64,000 bases of DNA from an uncultured Bacilli bacterium. Lineage in GTDB: Bacteria; Bacillota_I; Bacilli_A; RF39; UBA660. Each line of letters begins with the position of its first letter. Position 1 is the stretch's first letter. Where the stretch lies: the NCBI GenBank assembly GCA_910585045.1, contig CAJUCD010000009.1, positions 5,807 through 69,806 on the forward strand, in the 5' to 3' direction. Of this stretch, positions 46,594 to 56,534 are shown in pieces. The position numbers and the translations under genes were made by a program. The notes beneath the pieces were generated by a model that saw only the letters and a program-made list of their open reading frames with translations, was not told where the DNA came from and did no database searches.

Positions 46594-48215
46594 TTAATAA
46601 CACTCCTTAAATTTTCACACCATATATTTAACTTATCTTCATTATCAAACCAATATTCTTTTAAAAGTGGAATTAATTCATATAACACAATATTTTTAAG
46701 AATTCTATCATTAACTTCCTCTAAATTACAAAAATAACTATGTCCGATTTGAAAGTCCTCTCCTAAATCATCATCAGCGACTATTACTTTATTCAAACTA
46801 ATAACTACATCTATTAACTTATCAAATTTTTTACTATTAAGTTTCTTTTTATATAAATTAAACTTATCACTTTCAATTAAAGAAGGAATTTGATAAAAAC
46901 CAAAACGTCTTCTAAGTGCATAATCAATATTTGTAAGACTTCTATCTGCAGTATTCATAGTACCTATTATATAAAGATTATCTGGCACTTTAAATTCCTC
47001 ATCTAAATAAAGAAGTGGCAATGAAATTCCTCTTTTATCTTTTTCAATCAACATAAATAACGAGCCCAATATTTGACTAACATTTCCTCTATTTATTTCA
47101 TCAATAATAAAGAAATAATCATGTTCTTTATCTTCTAAAGCTTTCAAGCAAAAATTATAAAAAACTCCTTTTTTTAAAATAAATCCTTCTCCATTAGGAT
47201 TAGGTCTAAACCCTTCCATAAAATCTTCATAAGAATAACTTTGATGGAATTGAACCATCATCACTCTTTTTTCATCTTCTTCACCCATCATGTGATAAGC
47301 AATTTTCTTCGCTACAAAAGTTTTACCAACTCCTGGAGCACCACATAAAATAACATTGCTTTTATACTTTAATAAATCTATAATCTCCTGTGGGTTATCT
47401 AAATAAGCATCTTCTAAAAAATTCTTATCAGTTAATTTAACTATAGTCGTTTTTTTCTTATTTTGCTCATTTACATATTCTGAATAATTCCATGCTTCCA
47501 AAGATAATTCTCGAAAATTTTTAAATAAACTATCTTTATCATTAAAGTAATTTTGTAATAAATCTATAATTTGAAAATATTCACTACCTGTTAACTTATC
47601 ATCTAACTCTGGTAAACTATCTCTTAAATCTTGAGGCAATTTATCTGTTTCATAAATATACCATTTACTTCGACTATCAAAATTTAAAAAAGCATCTGAT
47701 TGTATCCAATATAATCCCATAGTTAATTTACTATTTCCAATTCCCTTTTTATTAATAACTAAATCAAAATACTTTATTAATTTATCTTTTTTTCCTAAAT
47801 TCTTATCTTGAGCATATTGAATAGCACTTTTAAATAAATTCCACAAATCATCAATATCATCAGCATCTCTCTCATTTACAAATCTATAAAAAACTGCATT
47901 CTGATTATTTAGTACTCCAACACCCTCAAAATCCATAGGCACCGATGCTAAAACATTAAATTCTTCTTTCAAAGATTTAATAATATTTAAACGATTTTCC
48001 TCTTTAAGCTTACTTTTATTAAAAAGACCAAAAATTGTAAAAGGGTCAATATCTATTATGTTATTTCCTTTTTCTAAAGTAGGTAAATCAATATTTATTT
48101 TCTTAAAAGCATTTTTAAGCTTATCAATAAGCTTTACTCGATTATTTTCATATTCCAATAATACTTGTGCAAATTCTTGATAAAAATAAGTCCAACTAAA
48201 TTTTGTTTTATTCAT
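46590..48215 (-). CDS. mcrB: McrB-like GTPase restriction component
   Basis: The DNA-translocating AAA+ subunit of McrBC. 541 residues: N-terminal target-recognition half (1-260) unlike the DUF3578 type, then Walker A GAPGVGKTFVAKK, the GTPase-type IIDEINRGNVSQ, and NTADRSLTNIDYALRRRF, the McrB signature. The unusual recognition half suggests a different modified base. A promoter with extended -10 (TGGTATAAT, TATAAT at 48240-48245) precedes it. Confidence 0.92.
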   Translation of the reverse strand: MNKTKFSWTYFYQEFAQVLLEYENNRVKLIDKLKNAFKKINIDLPTLEKGNNIIDIDPFTIFGLFNKSKLKEENRLNIIKSLKEEFNVLASVPMDFEGVGVLNNQNAVFYRFVNERDADDIDDLWNLFKSAIQYAQDKNLGKKDKLIKYFDLVINKKGIGNSKLTMGLYWIQSDAFLNFDSRSKWYIYETDKLPQDLRDSLPELDDKLTGSEYFQIIDLLQNYFNDKDSLFKNFRELSLEAWNYSEYVNEQNKKKTTIVKLTDKNFLEDAYLDNPQEIIDLLKYKSNVILCGAPGVGKTFVAKKIAYHMMGEEDEKRVMMVQFHQSYSYEDFMEGFRPNPNGEGFILKKGVFYNFCLKALEDKEHDYFFIIDEINRGNVSQILGSLFMLIEKDKRGISLPLLYLDEEFKVPDNLYIIGTMNTADRSLTNIDYALRRRFGFYQIPSLIESDKFNLYKKKLNSKKFDKLIDVVISLNKVIVADDDLGEDFQIGHSYFCNLEEVNDRILKNIVLYELIPLLKEYWFDNEDKLNIWCENLRSVIK

Positions 48216-48239
48216 AAACTATCTCCTCTAATAAAATCT

Positions 48240-48248
48240 ATTATACCA
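48240..48248 (-). promoter_or_regulatory. Extended -10 promoter of mcrBC
   Basis: TGGTATAAT, an exact TGnTATAAT, 25 bases before the mcrB ATG. Confidence 0.55.
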
Positions 48249-48305
48249 TAAATCATTTTCTAATTTCATAATTTATGATAAAATAAATAACAACAGGTGA
48301 TTATA

Positions 48306-48662
48306 ATGATAAGTAATGGCGTAGACATTATTTCTATAAAAAGAATAAACAAAATAATTAGTAATCCTAAACTTTTAAGAAATATTTTTAATGAAAATGA
48401 ATTAGAATACATTACTTCTAGAAATTATAATACCGAAACTATTGCTGGTATTTTTGCCGCGAAAGAAGCAACTTTAAAAAGCCTTCATCAAGGCTTAGAT
48501 GCTTATCCTTTAACTGAAATTGAAATAGCTCATCAAAACTATGCTCCTTATTTAATATTTCATGGAAAACTAAAAAAAGAAATAGAAAACCAAAATCTAA
48601 ACTTTAGTGTTTCTATCTCTCATGACCAAGAATATGCTATTGCATTTGTTATTTCTTATTAA
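48306..48662 (+). CDS. acpS: Holo-[acyl-carrier-protein] synthase
   Basis: Adds 4'-phosphopantetheine to carrier proteins. 118 residues from ATG 48306; the preceding GTG overlaps the RBS (AGGTGA). Motifs NGVDIISIKRI and IFAAKEATLKSL match the family (VD and (F/W)xxKE). Its 3' end overlaps the dltD-like gene by 14 bases. Since a carrier protein gene lies near (51197-51427), it may activate it. Confidence 0.92.
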   Translation: MISNGVDIISIKRINKIISNPKLLRNIFNENELEYITSRNYNTETIAGIFAAKEATLKSLHQGLDAYPLTEIEIAHQNYAPYLIFHGKLKKEIENQNLNFSVSISHDQEYAIAFVISY

Positions 48663-49596
48663 AATTTTTATTTTTATAATTTTTTAAATCTGTATTCCAA
48701 CTAGCATACTTTGGATTATTCTTATGGTTAGCTAAACCTCTTTCCTTCATAAATAAACCTAGGTAATTTGAAACTTTTAGTGCTCCCTGCCAATTCAAAT
48801 GGTCTCCACCATCCATTGAATCAATGCTCCAATCTATTCCTATTTTAAAATCTAAGTTTAAATCTAAATAATCCAAATTAAATTCTTTAGCCAACTCTTT
48901 AGCAGCTTTATATTTTTTATAATTATAATTTTTCATACTTGGAGTACTAAGTAATACTACTTCAATATTTTTACTTTGACAAAGTTCTATAAGCATTTTT
49001 ATATAACGATAATTTAACTTAGGAATCTCTTTTATCTCTTTAGTCTCTCTCATATAATCTTTATTAACATCATCAGGAGCACTTATCTTATCCATAAATC
49101 TATAACCTTTATTATAATCAGTCCACGTATAATTAACATTACTAAAAAAATCATTAATTGATAATTTTTTCCAACGATTATGATATTCGAATACTGGAAA
49201 TATTTTTTTACCTTCTGCTCCAATTACATTAGTTAATTTATATTTTCTAAAAAAAGTATTAACTTCTAAAAATACAATTTTAGGTTTCTGCGTCTTTAAA
49301 GCCTTATCTAAAAAAGAATATGACTCATATAAAAATTGAGCTGAAGTCGACAAATCATATGATGAAATCCCATACTTTTCCCAAATAACCATTGGCGATA
49401 TTGCAGTATAAACTAAAGAATCTCCTACAAATAAAGCATCAATTGTATTATTTTCTTCTCCAAGTATTCCATTAGCCTCTTTTTGTCTAATACCAAATTT
49501 AGTAGTATTATTTTTAGGCACAAAAACATAAGAAGAAACTCCTAGCAAAACTAAGAATATCATAAAAAACACTATAGCTTTAATAACATTTTTCAT
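48649..49596 (-). CDS. DltD-like SGNH surface protein
   Basis: A 315-residue outer-face protein, shorter than usual DltD. One N-terminal membrane anchor (residues 5-25) then an SGNH hydrolase-like domain: nucleophile block FVGDSLVYTAISP and the final GGDHLNWQGALK holding the D-x-x-H pair. Last gene of the dlt-like operon, 9 bases after the MBOAT gene. DltD proteins complete the transfer of the aminoacyl group to the polymer. Confidence 0.8.
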   Translation of the reverse strand: MKNVIKAIVFFMIFLVLLGVSSYVFVPKNNTTKFGIRQKEANGILGEENNTIDALFVGDSLVYTAISPMVIWEKYGISSYDLSTSAQFLYESYSFLDKALKTQKPKIVFLEVNTFFRKYKLTNVIGAEGKKIFPVFEYHNRWKKLSINDFFSNVNYTWTDYNKGYRFMDKISAPDDVNKDYMRETKEIKEIPKLNYRYIKMLIELCQSKNIEVVLLSTPSMKNYNYKKYKAAKELAKEFNLDYLDLNLDFKIGIDWSIDSMDGGDHLNWQGALKVSNYLGLFMKERGLANHKNNPKYASWNTDLKNYKNKNFNKK

Positions 49597-49605
49597 GCTT
49601 ACCTC

Positions 49606-51192
49606 CTAAAAATTAGCATATATAGGGTCAACTGGTGCATACCCTGGTCCATATGCTCCAAATATAATAATAAACATAATTAAAGAAAAATAAATTACCC
49701 ATCTTATTACAATATTTTTACTTGCTATACTCTCTCTTATATTTACACCTTTTTCCTTAAGTAAACCTATAACAAATATAATAATTAAAGTAATAATTAT
49801 AATTACATAATCTGCTCTATCTAAGCCCAATTTCAAAAACTCATTATTAAAGAAACTATTTAAAGTAAAATTATTTATTATATTACCAAATAATCGAAAA
49901 CCCTCTTTTAAAGTATTAGCTCTAAAAAACAATTCTCCAATTACTACTAAAATAAATAATTTACTAAACTGCATAAAACGATATAATAAATTATCTCTAT
50001 TTATATGTAATTTATGACATAATTTCCTTACTCCTGGTTCTAAAAAGCTACCTAAAACAATCAAAACAAAATGATACATTCCAAAAAATATATAATTCCA
50101 ACCTGCACCATGCCATAAACCATTTAAAGACCATACTGCAAAAAGTGCCACACTTCCTACCATAATTGGTCCAAAATAATTTCCTAAAATTTTTCTCGCT
50201 TTAATTGTAAATTTTTTCATTTTTTTAGATAAAGAAACTGGATAGAAAATATAATCTTTAAACCATGCTCCAAGCGTAATATGCCATCTCATCCAAAATT
50301 CGGAAATATTCTTAGCAAAAAATGGCTGTCTAAAATTCTCTGGCAAATGCACATCAAAAATCTCTGCACTACCAATTACTACATCAATAGTACCTGAAAA
50401 CTCCATATAAAGCATTAAAGTATAACTAATAGCGCCTAATAAAACTAAACCACCATCATAATTACTACCTGTTGCAAATATTGCTTTTACCACGACATTT
50501 AATCTATCCGCAATAATAAACTTTTTTAATATTCCCCACAAAATTCTTTGTGAGCCAAAACAAATATTTTTAAAAGTTATTTTATGACCTTCATACAAAC
50601 TTTCAGCTGTTTCGCTATATCTTGCAATTGGTCCTTCCATAATCTGTGGAAAAAAAGCTAAATATAACGCTAAACGTCCCAAATTATCATCAGCATTTAT
50701 CTTTTTATTGTAAACATCTATCATATATGATAAAGCTTCTAAAGTATAAAAAGATACACCTATAGGAGCTAATAACTTTATTATTTTAAATTGATAGGGA
50801 ATATTTAACAAATTAAATATGGAATTTATATTAACTGTAAAAAAAGGCATATACTTATAAACAAACAATATTCCTACTTGAATAAGTATTCCTAAAAATA
50901 AAACCTTCCTCTTTTTTCTTTTAAATTGTTCTTTAATCTCTTTTTTATCTTCTACTGTTTCATTTAAAACTTTTCCACACTCACCATCTATTTTTTCCAA
51001 CCACATACCAAAATGGTGAATTGACAAAGTCGTAAATAATAAATATATTAATAAATTTCCACTTATCAAAAAAAAGAAAATATAACTCGCCAATAATAAT
51101 ACTCGCCATTTATATTTCTTCTTAACAATATGATAAATTATTACTGTAAGTGGCAAAAATAGGAACAAATATAAAATAGATAAATAGTTCAC
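49606..51192 (-). CDS. MBOAT acyltransferase, DltB-like
   Basis: A 528-residue membrane acyltransferase with about 11 membrane helices. MBOAT motifs: EFWMRWHITLGAWFKDYIF and catalytic LWHGAGWNYIFFG. It lies between the carrier protein and the SGNH protein, which is where DltB sits. Probably moves the carrier-bound acyl group across the membrane. 4 bases after the carrier gene. Confidence 0.87.
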   Translation of the reverse strand: MNYLSILYLFLFLPLTVIIYHIVKKKYKWRVLLLASYIFFFLISGNLLIYLLFTTLSIHHFGMWLEKIDGECGKVLNETVEDKKEIKEQFKRKKRKVLFLGILIQVGILFVYKYMPFFTVNINSIFNLLNIPYQFKIIKLLAPIGVSFYTLEALSYMIDVYNKKINADDNLGRLALYLAFFPQIMEGPIARYSETAESLYEGHKITFKNICFGSQRILWGILKKFIIADRLNVVVKAIFATGSNYDGGLVLLGAISYTLMLYMEFSGTIDVVIGSAEIFDVHLPENFRQPFFAKNISEFWMRWHITLGAWFKDYIFYPVSLSKKMKKFTIKARKILGNYFGPIMVGSVALFAVWSLNGLWHGAGWNYIFFGMYHFVLIVLGSFLEPGVRKLCHKLHINRDNLLYRFMQFSKLFILVVIGELFFRANTLKEGFRLFGNIINNFTLNSFFNNEFLKLGLDRADYVIIIITLIIIFVIGLLKEKGVNIRESIASKNIVIRWVIYFSLIMFIIIFGAYGPGYAPVDPIYANF

Positions 51193-51196
51193 TTTT

Positions 51197-51427
51197 TTAT
51201 TCTTCCTCTTGTAACTTTGTAATTAAAGCATAAATGCTTTCTGCTGAATTAAAGTTGCTTGGTATTATTTCAACAGTTGGAATTTCAACTTCAAATTCAT
51301 CTTCTATTTCTGCAACCAACGATAAAATTGTTAAAGAATCTAAATATCTCCCATCTACTAAATTAGTAACACTCCTATAATCTACTTCTGGATTTAATCC
51401 TTCTAATATTTCAATTAATTTTTCCAT
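51197..51427 (-). CDS. Acyl/aminoacyl carrier protein, DltC-like
   Basis: A 76-residue carrier protein. The phosphopantetheine site is the serine in GRYLDSLTILS. The charged helices fit the family (EIEDEFEVEIPTVE). The gene overlaps the PLP-decarboxylase gene stop by 1 base and precedes the MBOAT gene. It would carry the activated acid made by the adenylation enzyme. Confidence 0.88.
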   Translation of the reverse strand: MEKLIEILEGLNPEVDYRSVTNLVDGRYLDSLTILSLVAEIEDEFEVEIPTVEIIPSNFNSAESIYALITKLQEEE

Positions 51428-52587
51428 TATAACACTACCTCTTTCTTATAATTACTATTTAACTCACTAGTTTTAACACTATCACGTACTACTTCTATTT
51501 TATCCTTATCTTTAATAAGCACTTTAGGTAACTCTCTACTTAAAAATAAAGATATTCCTTCAAATGGAGCATAAGCTCCTGCATTTTTAAATACTATTAA
51601 ATCATTTATCATCAAATTATCTGCCCTAAATTCTTTAACCATAATATCATTTATAGTACATAAAGAACCACATATAATATATTTATTACTACCACTTCTG
51701 TTAGGAATAATCTCATGTTTAGGCACATTAATTCCCATATTACCACCATAATAAACTAAATGATTAATTCCCCCATCTACAATAACATAATTTCCATTGT
51801 GATTAGTTTTCATATCAACTACTTTAGTAACATACTCTCCCATTGAAGCTGCAATACTACGACCTAACTCTAAGCTTATCTTCTTATTTTTAATATGTTT
51901 TAAAGCTTCTCTAAAACCTTCTAAAAAAGCATCTTCAAGAAAATCTTCTTCTTGAAAATAATATACTGGAAATCCTGGGCCATACTCAAATTCTTCAAAC
52001 TCAATTTGATATTCTTCTTCTAAACTATCCATAATTCTACTTATTTTTACTAGTTCTTTTTCCAAAATTGGAATTGAATGTCTTTGAGTTTTAGAAAAGT
52101 ATTCTATACCTTTAATATGAATATTGGGATTATCTTCTGCTAGAATTACTCTTATATCTTCTTCACTCATTCCAAACTGACTTCCACTTGTAAGTCTAAG
52201 CAAAACATTTAGCTCTTTTTTAAACTTATTAACCATCTCTTTAAGAAGATACCATTGTGTTAAAGATTCTACTGTAAAACGATATGGAAGTTCATGCGAA
52301 AACATATATTCCATACTATCATAATCTTTATAAACTCCTGAAATAATCATTTTTTCATAAGGAACATTTGATTTAACTGCAATCTCATATTCCCCAAATG
52401 AACACAACTCTAAACCTGAAACATATTTGTGTATATAAGGAATAACAAAAGTATTTGCTTTTACAGCATAAATCAAATTAACATCAGGTAAATAACTTTG
52501 TAAATATTTAACTCTTTCTCTTAATTTTTCAACATCAAATATATAAAAAGGTGTTCCATATTCTTTACTTAAAAGCTCTATACTCAT
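51427..52587 (-). CDS. Fold-type III PLP decarboxylase inside a dlt-like operon
   Basis: A 386-residue protein of the LysA/ornithine-decarboxylase fold. PLP lysine in YAVKANT, GSQFGMS, YGPGFP, ELGRSIAAS, and GSLCTINDIM, where the Cys and Asp of the decarboxylase motif (C-x-x-x-D) are kept. The Cys/Asp pair favours decarboxylase over racemase. It lies between the adenylation gene (1 base apart) and the carrier gene (1-base overlap). Such a gene is absent from classical dltABCD; it may supply or remove the group loaded on the carrier. Confidence 0.75.
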   Translation of the reverse strand: MSIELLSKEYGTPFYIFDVEKLRERVKYLQSYLPDVNLIYAVKANTFVIPYIHKYVSGLELCSFGEYEIAVKSNVPYEKMIISGVYKDYDSMEYMFSHELPYRFTVESLTQWYLLKEMVNKFKKELNVLLRLTSGSQFGMSEEDIRVILAEDNPNIHIKGIEYFSKTQRHSIPILEKELVKISRIMDSLEEEYQIEFEEFEYGPGFPVYYFQEEDFLEDAFLEGFREALKHIKNKKISLELGRSIAASMGEYVTKVVDMKTNHNGNYVIVDGGINHLVYYGGNMGINVPKHEIIPNRSGSNKYIICGSLCTINDIMVKEFRADNLMINDLIVFKNAGAYAPFEGISLFLSRELPKVLIKDKDKIEVVRDSVKTSELNSNYKKEVVL

Positions 52588-52588
52588 T

Positions 52589-54097
52589 TTACTTCAAACC
52601 TTCTTCTAATAATTTCTTACGGTCAATCTTACCATTTTTAGACATAGGAAATTCTTTAACAGCTACCAATTTTGTTGGTATCATATAACTTGGAATCATC
52701 TCTTTTAAAGCACTATGCAAATCTTTACTTAAAATATCGCCTATATAAAAGCCATACAATTTACTTTTTTCCTCTAAGAAAATTACACAAGCTCTAATTA
52801 CTCCATCAATCTTCATTATAGCCTTCTCTATTTCCTCTAATTCAATTCTATGTCCTTGATACTTAATCTGAAAATCTTTTCTCCCGCAAAAGACTATTTC
52901 GCCGAGCTCATTATATTTACCTAAATCTCCTGTATTATACATAACCTCATTATATCCCACAACATTAGGATTTTTTATAAAAGATGCATCAGTCTTTAAA
53001 GTATCATTATAATAACCTAAAGCTAAAGCTGTACCACCTACATAAATACCACCTAAAACTCCTGGCGCTTTAACTTCTTTTAATTCATCATCAAGTAGCA
53101 TAACTTTTTCATTTGGAAAATGTTTCCCAATTGGAATAACTTCCTCATAATCCCTATTTCTATCAATAATATGATAGGTACAATTACAAGTAATTTCAGT
53201 TGGACCATACACATTTATAAAAGTTGCCAAAGGTAGGCTATCCATCCACATTTTCAAATGTTTAATTGGCATAACTTCTCCTGAAAAAATAATTTTATTA
53301 ACATCACTTGGAACTTTATATTGTAAACCATGAAAAGTGGTAATTAAACATAAAGCTGAAACAGCCCATACTAAAGTAGTAATCTTATTATCTACTAAAT
53401 AATCTAATAACTTAGCAGGACTAGAAAAATAACTTTTAGGAATAATTACTAAAGTTGCTCCCGTAAATAAACAAGAATATATATCTTTTACTGAAACATC
53501 AAAATCAAATGGTGCCTGATTACCCATAATATCCTCATTTGTTATTTTAAATAACTTTGTAAAATGTCCTATAAAATCAATAACAGATCTATGACTAATG
53601 CAAACACCTTTAGGCATTCCTGTTGAACCAGATGTAAAATTAATATATAAAGGATCATAATCAATAATTTCTTCTCTTACTATTTCTAAACCTTTTAAAT
53701 TAATATCTCCTTTTTTAATATCCTCAATATCTAAAACTAATAAATCTTTAAATAGTTCTTGAGCTAATTCCATGTGCTCTTTATCTGTTACAACAACATT
53801 ACTACCTAAAACTTTAGCAATATCTAAAATCCTTGTTTTAGGAAACTCTGGATTAACTAAACTATAAGGACAGCCAGCATAAACTATTCCTAAAAAAGCT
53901 AATAAAGTATCTATCTTTTTATCCATAAATACTATAATAGGGGTTCTAACACTTTCTTTACTAATCAAAAAAGATCCTATTACTTTGGCATAATCTCCAA
54001 GTTCCTTATAAGTTAATCTATCATTTTCACATACAACTGCTACTTTTTGAGGAAACTTATTTATACTTTCTTCTAAAAAGCTTAATACATTATACAA
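52589..54097 (-). CDS. Adenylation enzyme, DltA-like
   Basis: A 502-residue acid-activating enzyme. Core motifs: NFTSGSTGMPKGV, GPTEITCNCTY, YNTGDLGKYNELGE, GRKDFQIKYQGHRIELEEIE and SKNGKIDRKK. The FCGE position of D-Ala-specific DltA reads FSGEVMP, so the substrate may not be D-alanine (by-eye alignment). Start TTG 54097 with GAGGTGG upstream. First gene of the operon. Confidence 0.85.
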   Translation of the reverse strand: MYNVLSFLEESINKFPQKVAVVCENDRLTYKELGDYAKVIGSFLISKESVRTPIIVFMDKKIDTLLAFLGIVYAGCPYSLVNPEFPKTRILDIAKVLGSNVVVTDKEHMELAQELFKDLLVLDIEDIKKGDINLKGLEIVREEIIDYDPLYINFTSGSTGMPKGVCISHRSVIDFIGHFTKLFKITNEDIMGNQAPFDFDVSVKDIYSCLFTGATLVIIPKSYFSSPAKLLDYLVDNKITTLVWAVSALCLITTFHGLQYKVPSDVNKIIFSGEVMPIKHLKMWMDSLPLATFINVYGPTEITCNCTYHIIDRNRDYEEVIPIGKHFPNEKVMLLDDELKEVKAPGVLGGIYVGGTALALGYYNDTLKTDASFIKNPNVVGYNEVMYNTGDLGKYNELGEIVFCGRKDFQIKYQGHRIELEEIEKAIMKIDGVIRACVIFLEEKSKLYGFYIGDILSKDLHSALKEMIPSYMIPTKLVAVKEFPMSKNGKIDRKKLLEEGLK

Positions 54098-54125
54098 CTA
54101 CTACCACCTCATAATTTCTAAATAA

Positions 54126-54134
54126 ATTATAGCA
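54126..54134 (-). promoter_or_regulatory. Extended -10 promoter of the dlt-like operon
   Basis: TGCTATAAT on the minus strand, 29 bases before the TTG start; the exact TGnTATAAT form. It lies directly after the terminator hairpin of the kinase gene. Confidence 0.5.
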
Positions 54135-54140
54135 AATAAA

Positions 54141-54175
54141 AATTAAGTTTCTCTTAAAATAAACTTAATTTTTCT
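54141..54175 (-). terminator. Terminator between the kinase and the dlt-like operon
   Basis: A long A/T-rich hairpin (AAATTAAGTTT / AAACTTAATTT with a 10-base loop) followed by a U-rich tail. It separates the two-component genes from the operon. Confidence 0.55.
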
Positions 54176-55755
54176 TAAGAAAGAGGAAATTCTATTATAA
54201 ATTCTGTTTTATATGGTTTACGAGGAACTCCTACAATTCTAATTTTACCATTATGAATCTCTACTACTCTTTTAGCTATAGCTAAACCAAGTCCAGTTCC
54301 TGCATCAGGCCCTCTGGAAGCATCTCCACTTATAAAAGGTTCAAACAAATTATTCTTAAGTTCTTTTTTTATTCCCTTGCCATCATCAGCTATAATAATT
54401 CTAACATATTTCTTTAACTTTTCGACTTTAAAATAGATTGTAGTTCCCTCTTTATTATACTTTAAAGAATTAGCAATAATATTATCTAACATTCTTGTAA
54501 TTAACAATTTATCAATCCTAAATAAAATTTTCTCATTTAAAATATCTACATTAATATTAAACTTAGCCAAATTAATTTCATAATATTTTTGGGCTAAATA
54601 TTTTGTCAAAAACTCACATAAGTTAACTACTTCATAATTTAATTTTAATTCATTATTTTCATATTTTGTAAAATCCAATAAAGAATTTATAATATTAGTC
54701 GCTGTATCACATTTATTATAAATAGCCATCATATATTCTTTTTCTTTTTCTTTAGGAACTATTTCATCCAAAAATGCTTTTGAATAACCTGCTATAACTG
54801 TAAGAGGAATCTTTAAATCATGACTTAAATTAGCTAAAATTCTGCCTCTTTCTATATAATATTTCTTTTTTCTTTCTTCTTCCTTTTTTAATTTACTAAA
54901 AAGATTTTTAAAATTATATATAAGCTTTTCAAATTCTCTAGGAATCATTTCTTCATCCAAAATAAATTTATTATTATTTTCATATTTTTCAAGAGCATCA
55001 CTAATAGGATCTAAAAAAAATCTAATATTTCTTACTAATAAATAAGTATATATAATTATCACCAAAAGGAATAAAGGTATAATATATAACCACATTTTAT
55101 TAATTCTATTAAGCATTTTTTGAACTCCAGCATTAGAAATATTTTTTGATAAAAAAACTAAAGTCCTTTTCTCTTTTGTAGTTGTTTCATAATTAAGTTT
55201 CTCAATATTTTTATTATTAGAATGAAAACCTCTAATTAAATTAAAAGTTCTCTCACTTAGTTTAGTTATATTTGGAAATAAATTACCTTCTATTATATTA
55301 TACTCTTTATCAATAACCGCATAACCTAAAAAACCATTATAACCACTATCATTATCTGTACTTTTTATAATATGATATCTAATCTCATTTTTTACAACTT
55401 TCTCATATACATGATAATAACTAGACTCATAATAATCATTAATAAAATCTAATTCTTCAGGAGTTATAATTCTATTTAAAGCTTTATTAGTAGAAAATAA
55501 CACTTCCCCATTTTCATTATATATTAAAAAATCACTATTTTGAAATTTATGCAAAGGAAGTGATGTAAAATCATCATTTTTTAAATTATCTTCATATTTT
55601 AATATATCCTCCATATACAAAAAACTACTATTAATTCGATAATTTATAAAATTGTTTATCATAAAAAACACTAAAACTATTGTGGCCGTAAACGCTACAA
55701 AATACAATATAATATTAGTTACTAAACTTTTCTTTCTTCTAATTTTTGTTTTCAA
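54175..55755 (-). CDS. Sensor histidine kinase
   Basis: A 526-residue membrane kinase. Two membrane helices (residues 13-32 and 220-242) flank an outer sensor region. HisKA His in LANLSHDLKIPLTVIAG, N-box in IIANSLKYNKEG, G-boxes DDGKGI and GTGLGLAIAKRVVE. It overlaps the response regulator gene by 17 bases. The dlt-like operon comes next on the same strand, so it may be the target, as Gram-positive TCSs often control surface aminoacylation. Confidence 0.9.
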   Translation of the reverse strand: MKTKIRRKKSLVTNIILYFVAFTATIVLVFFMINNFINYRINSSFLYMEDILKYEDNLKNDDFTSLPLHKFQNSDFLIYNENGEVLFSTNKALNRIITPEELDFINDYYESSYYHVYEKVVKNEIRYHIIKSTDNDSGYNGFLGYAVIDKEYNIIEGNLFPNITKLSERTFNLIRGFHSNNKNIEKLNYETTTKEKRTLVFLSKNISNAGVQKMLNRINKMWLYIIPLFLLVIIIYTYLLVRNIRFFLDPISDALEKYENNNKFILDEEMIPREFEKLIYNFKNLFSKLKKEEERKKKYYIERGRILANLSHDLKIPLTVIAGYSKAFLDEIVPKEKEKEYMMAIYNKCDTATNIINSLLDFTKYENNELKLNYEVVNLCEFLTKYLAQKYYEINLAKFNINVDILNEKILFRIDKLLITRMLDNIIANSLKYNKEGTTIYFKVEKLKKYVRIIIADDGKGIKKELKNNLFEPFISGDASRGPDAGTGLGLAIAKRVVEIHNGKIRIVGVPRKPYKTEFIIEFPLS

Positions 55756-56404
55756 ATTTATAACCCAACCCTCTAACTGTCACAATATACTTTGAATCCT
55801 TATCATCTAACTTACTTCTTAAATTAGAAATATGAACCATTATTGTATTATCATCATCACCCAAATTATTATTAATATTTTCATACAATTGATATTTAGT
55901 AAAAACTTTCCCTGGATTTTTCATTAATAAAGCTAAAATTTTAATTTCTGCTGTTGTCAAATTTAACAACTTATCTTTTTTATAAACCTGATATGTCTCT
56001 AAATCTAGTTTAATATCGCCTATCAAAATATTTTTATTATTACTAGATAATCTTCTAAATAAAGCATTAATATATGCCAAAACTTCTAAAGGATTAAATG
56101 GTTTCGTAATATAAGCATCTGCTCCCAAATTCAAGCCTAAAATACGATCATTATCTTCATTTTTAGCTGAAACAAATATAACTGGAACATCACTTACTTT
56201 TCTAATTTCTTTTACTAATTCATAACCATCCATTTTCTCCATCATAACATCTGCTAAAATCAAATCTATAGCATTATTATTAAATACATCTAAAGCATCT
56301 ACACCATTATAACTTTTAAAGACATTATAATTACTTGACTCTAAATAAAGAGCTAAAAGTTCCACAATATCTTTATCATCCTCAGCAATTAAAATATTCT
56401 TCAT
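55739..56404 (-). CDS. OmpR-family response regulator
   Basis: A 221-residue regulator. Receiver domain with phospho-Asp in LILADVMME, Thr/Lys markers (VIFVSAKNED, ITKPF), then a winged helix (residues 125-220, TTAEIKILALLMKNPGK, VHISNLRSKL). A consensus promoter (TTGTGA-17-TATAAT) lies upstream. Confidence 0.92.
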   Translation of the reverse strand: MKNILIAEDDKDIVELLALYLESSNYNVFKSYNGVDALDVFNNNAIDLILADVMMEKMDGYELVKEIRKVSDVPVIFVSAKNEDNDRILGLNLGADAYITKPFNPLEVLAYINALFRRLSSNNKNILIGDIKLDLETYQVYKKDKLLNLTTAEIKILALLMKNPGKVFTKYQLYENINNNLGDDDNTIMVHISNLRSKLDDKDSKYIVTVRGLGYKFENKN

Positions 56405-56442
56405 AATATCATCTCACATTTAAAGTAATCCAAATCTCCCTT

Positions 56443-56471
56443 ATTATAACAAAATTACTGATATTTCACAA
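56443..56471 (-). promoter_or_regulatory. Promoter of the two-component genes
   Basis: TTGTGA (56466-56471), 17-base spacer, TATAAT (56443-56448) on the minus strand. Confidence 0.6.
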
Positions 56472-56501
56472 TTAAAACATCATAATATTAACGTATTTAA
56501 A

Positions 56502-56520
56502 AAAACCTATAAAAGGTTTT
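56502..56520 (-). terminator. Terminator after tRNA-Arg
   Basis: A 7-bp stem AAAACCT / AGGTTTT with U run, just after the tRNA. Confidence 0.75.
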
Positions 56521-56534
56521 TAAAACTAAAACGG

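Noticed and set aside
52589..54097. Naming the adenylation enzyme dltA
   Set aside because: The D-Ala-specific FCGE is FSGE and the operon has an extra PLP gene, so the substrate is uncertain. I left the symbols blank.
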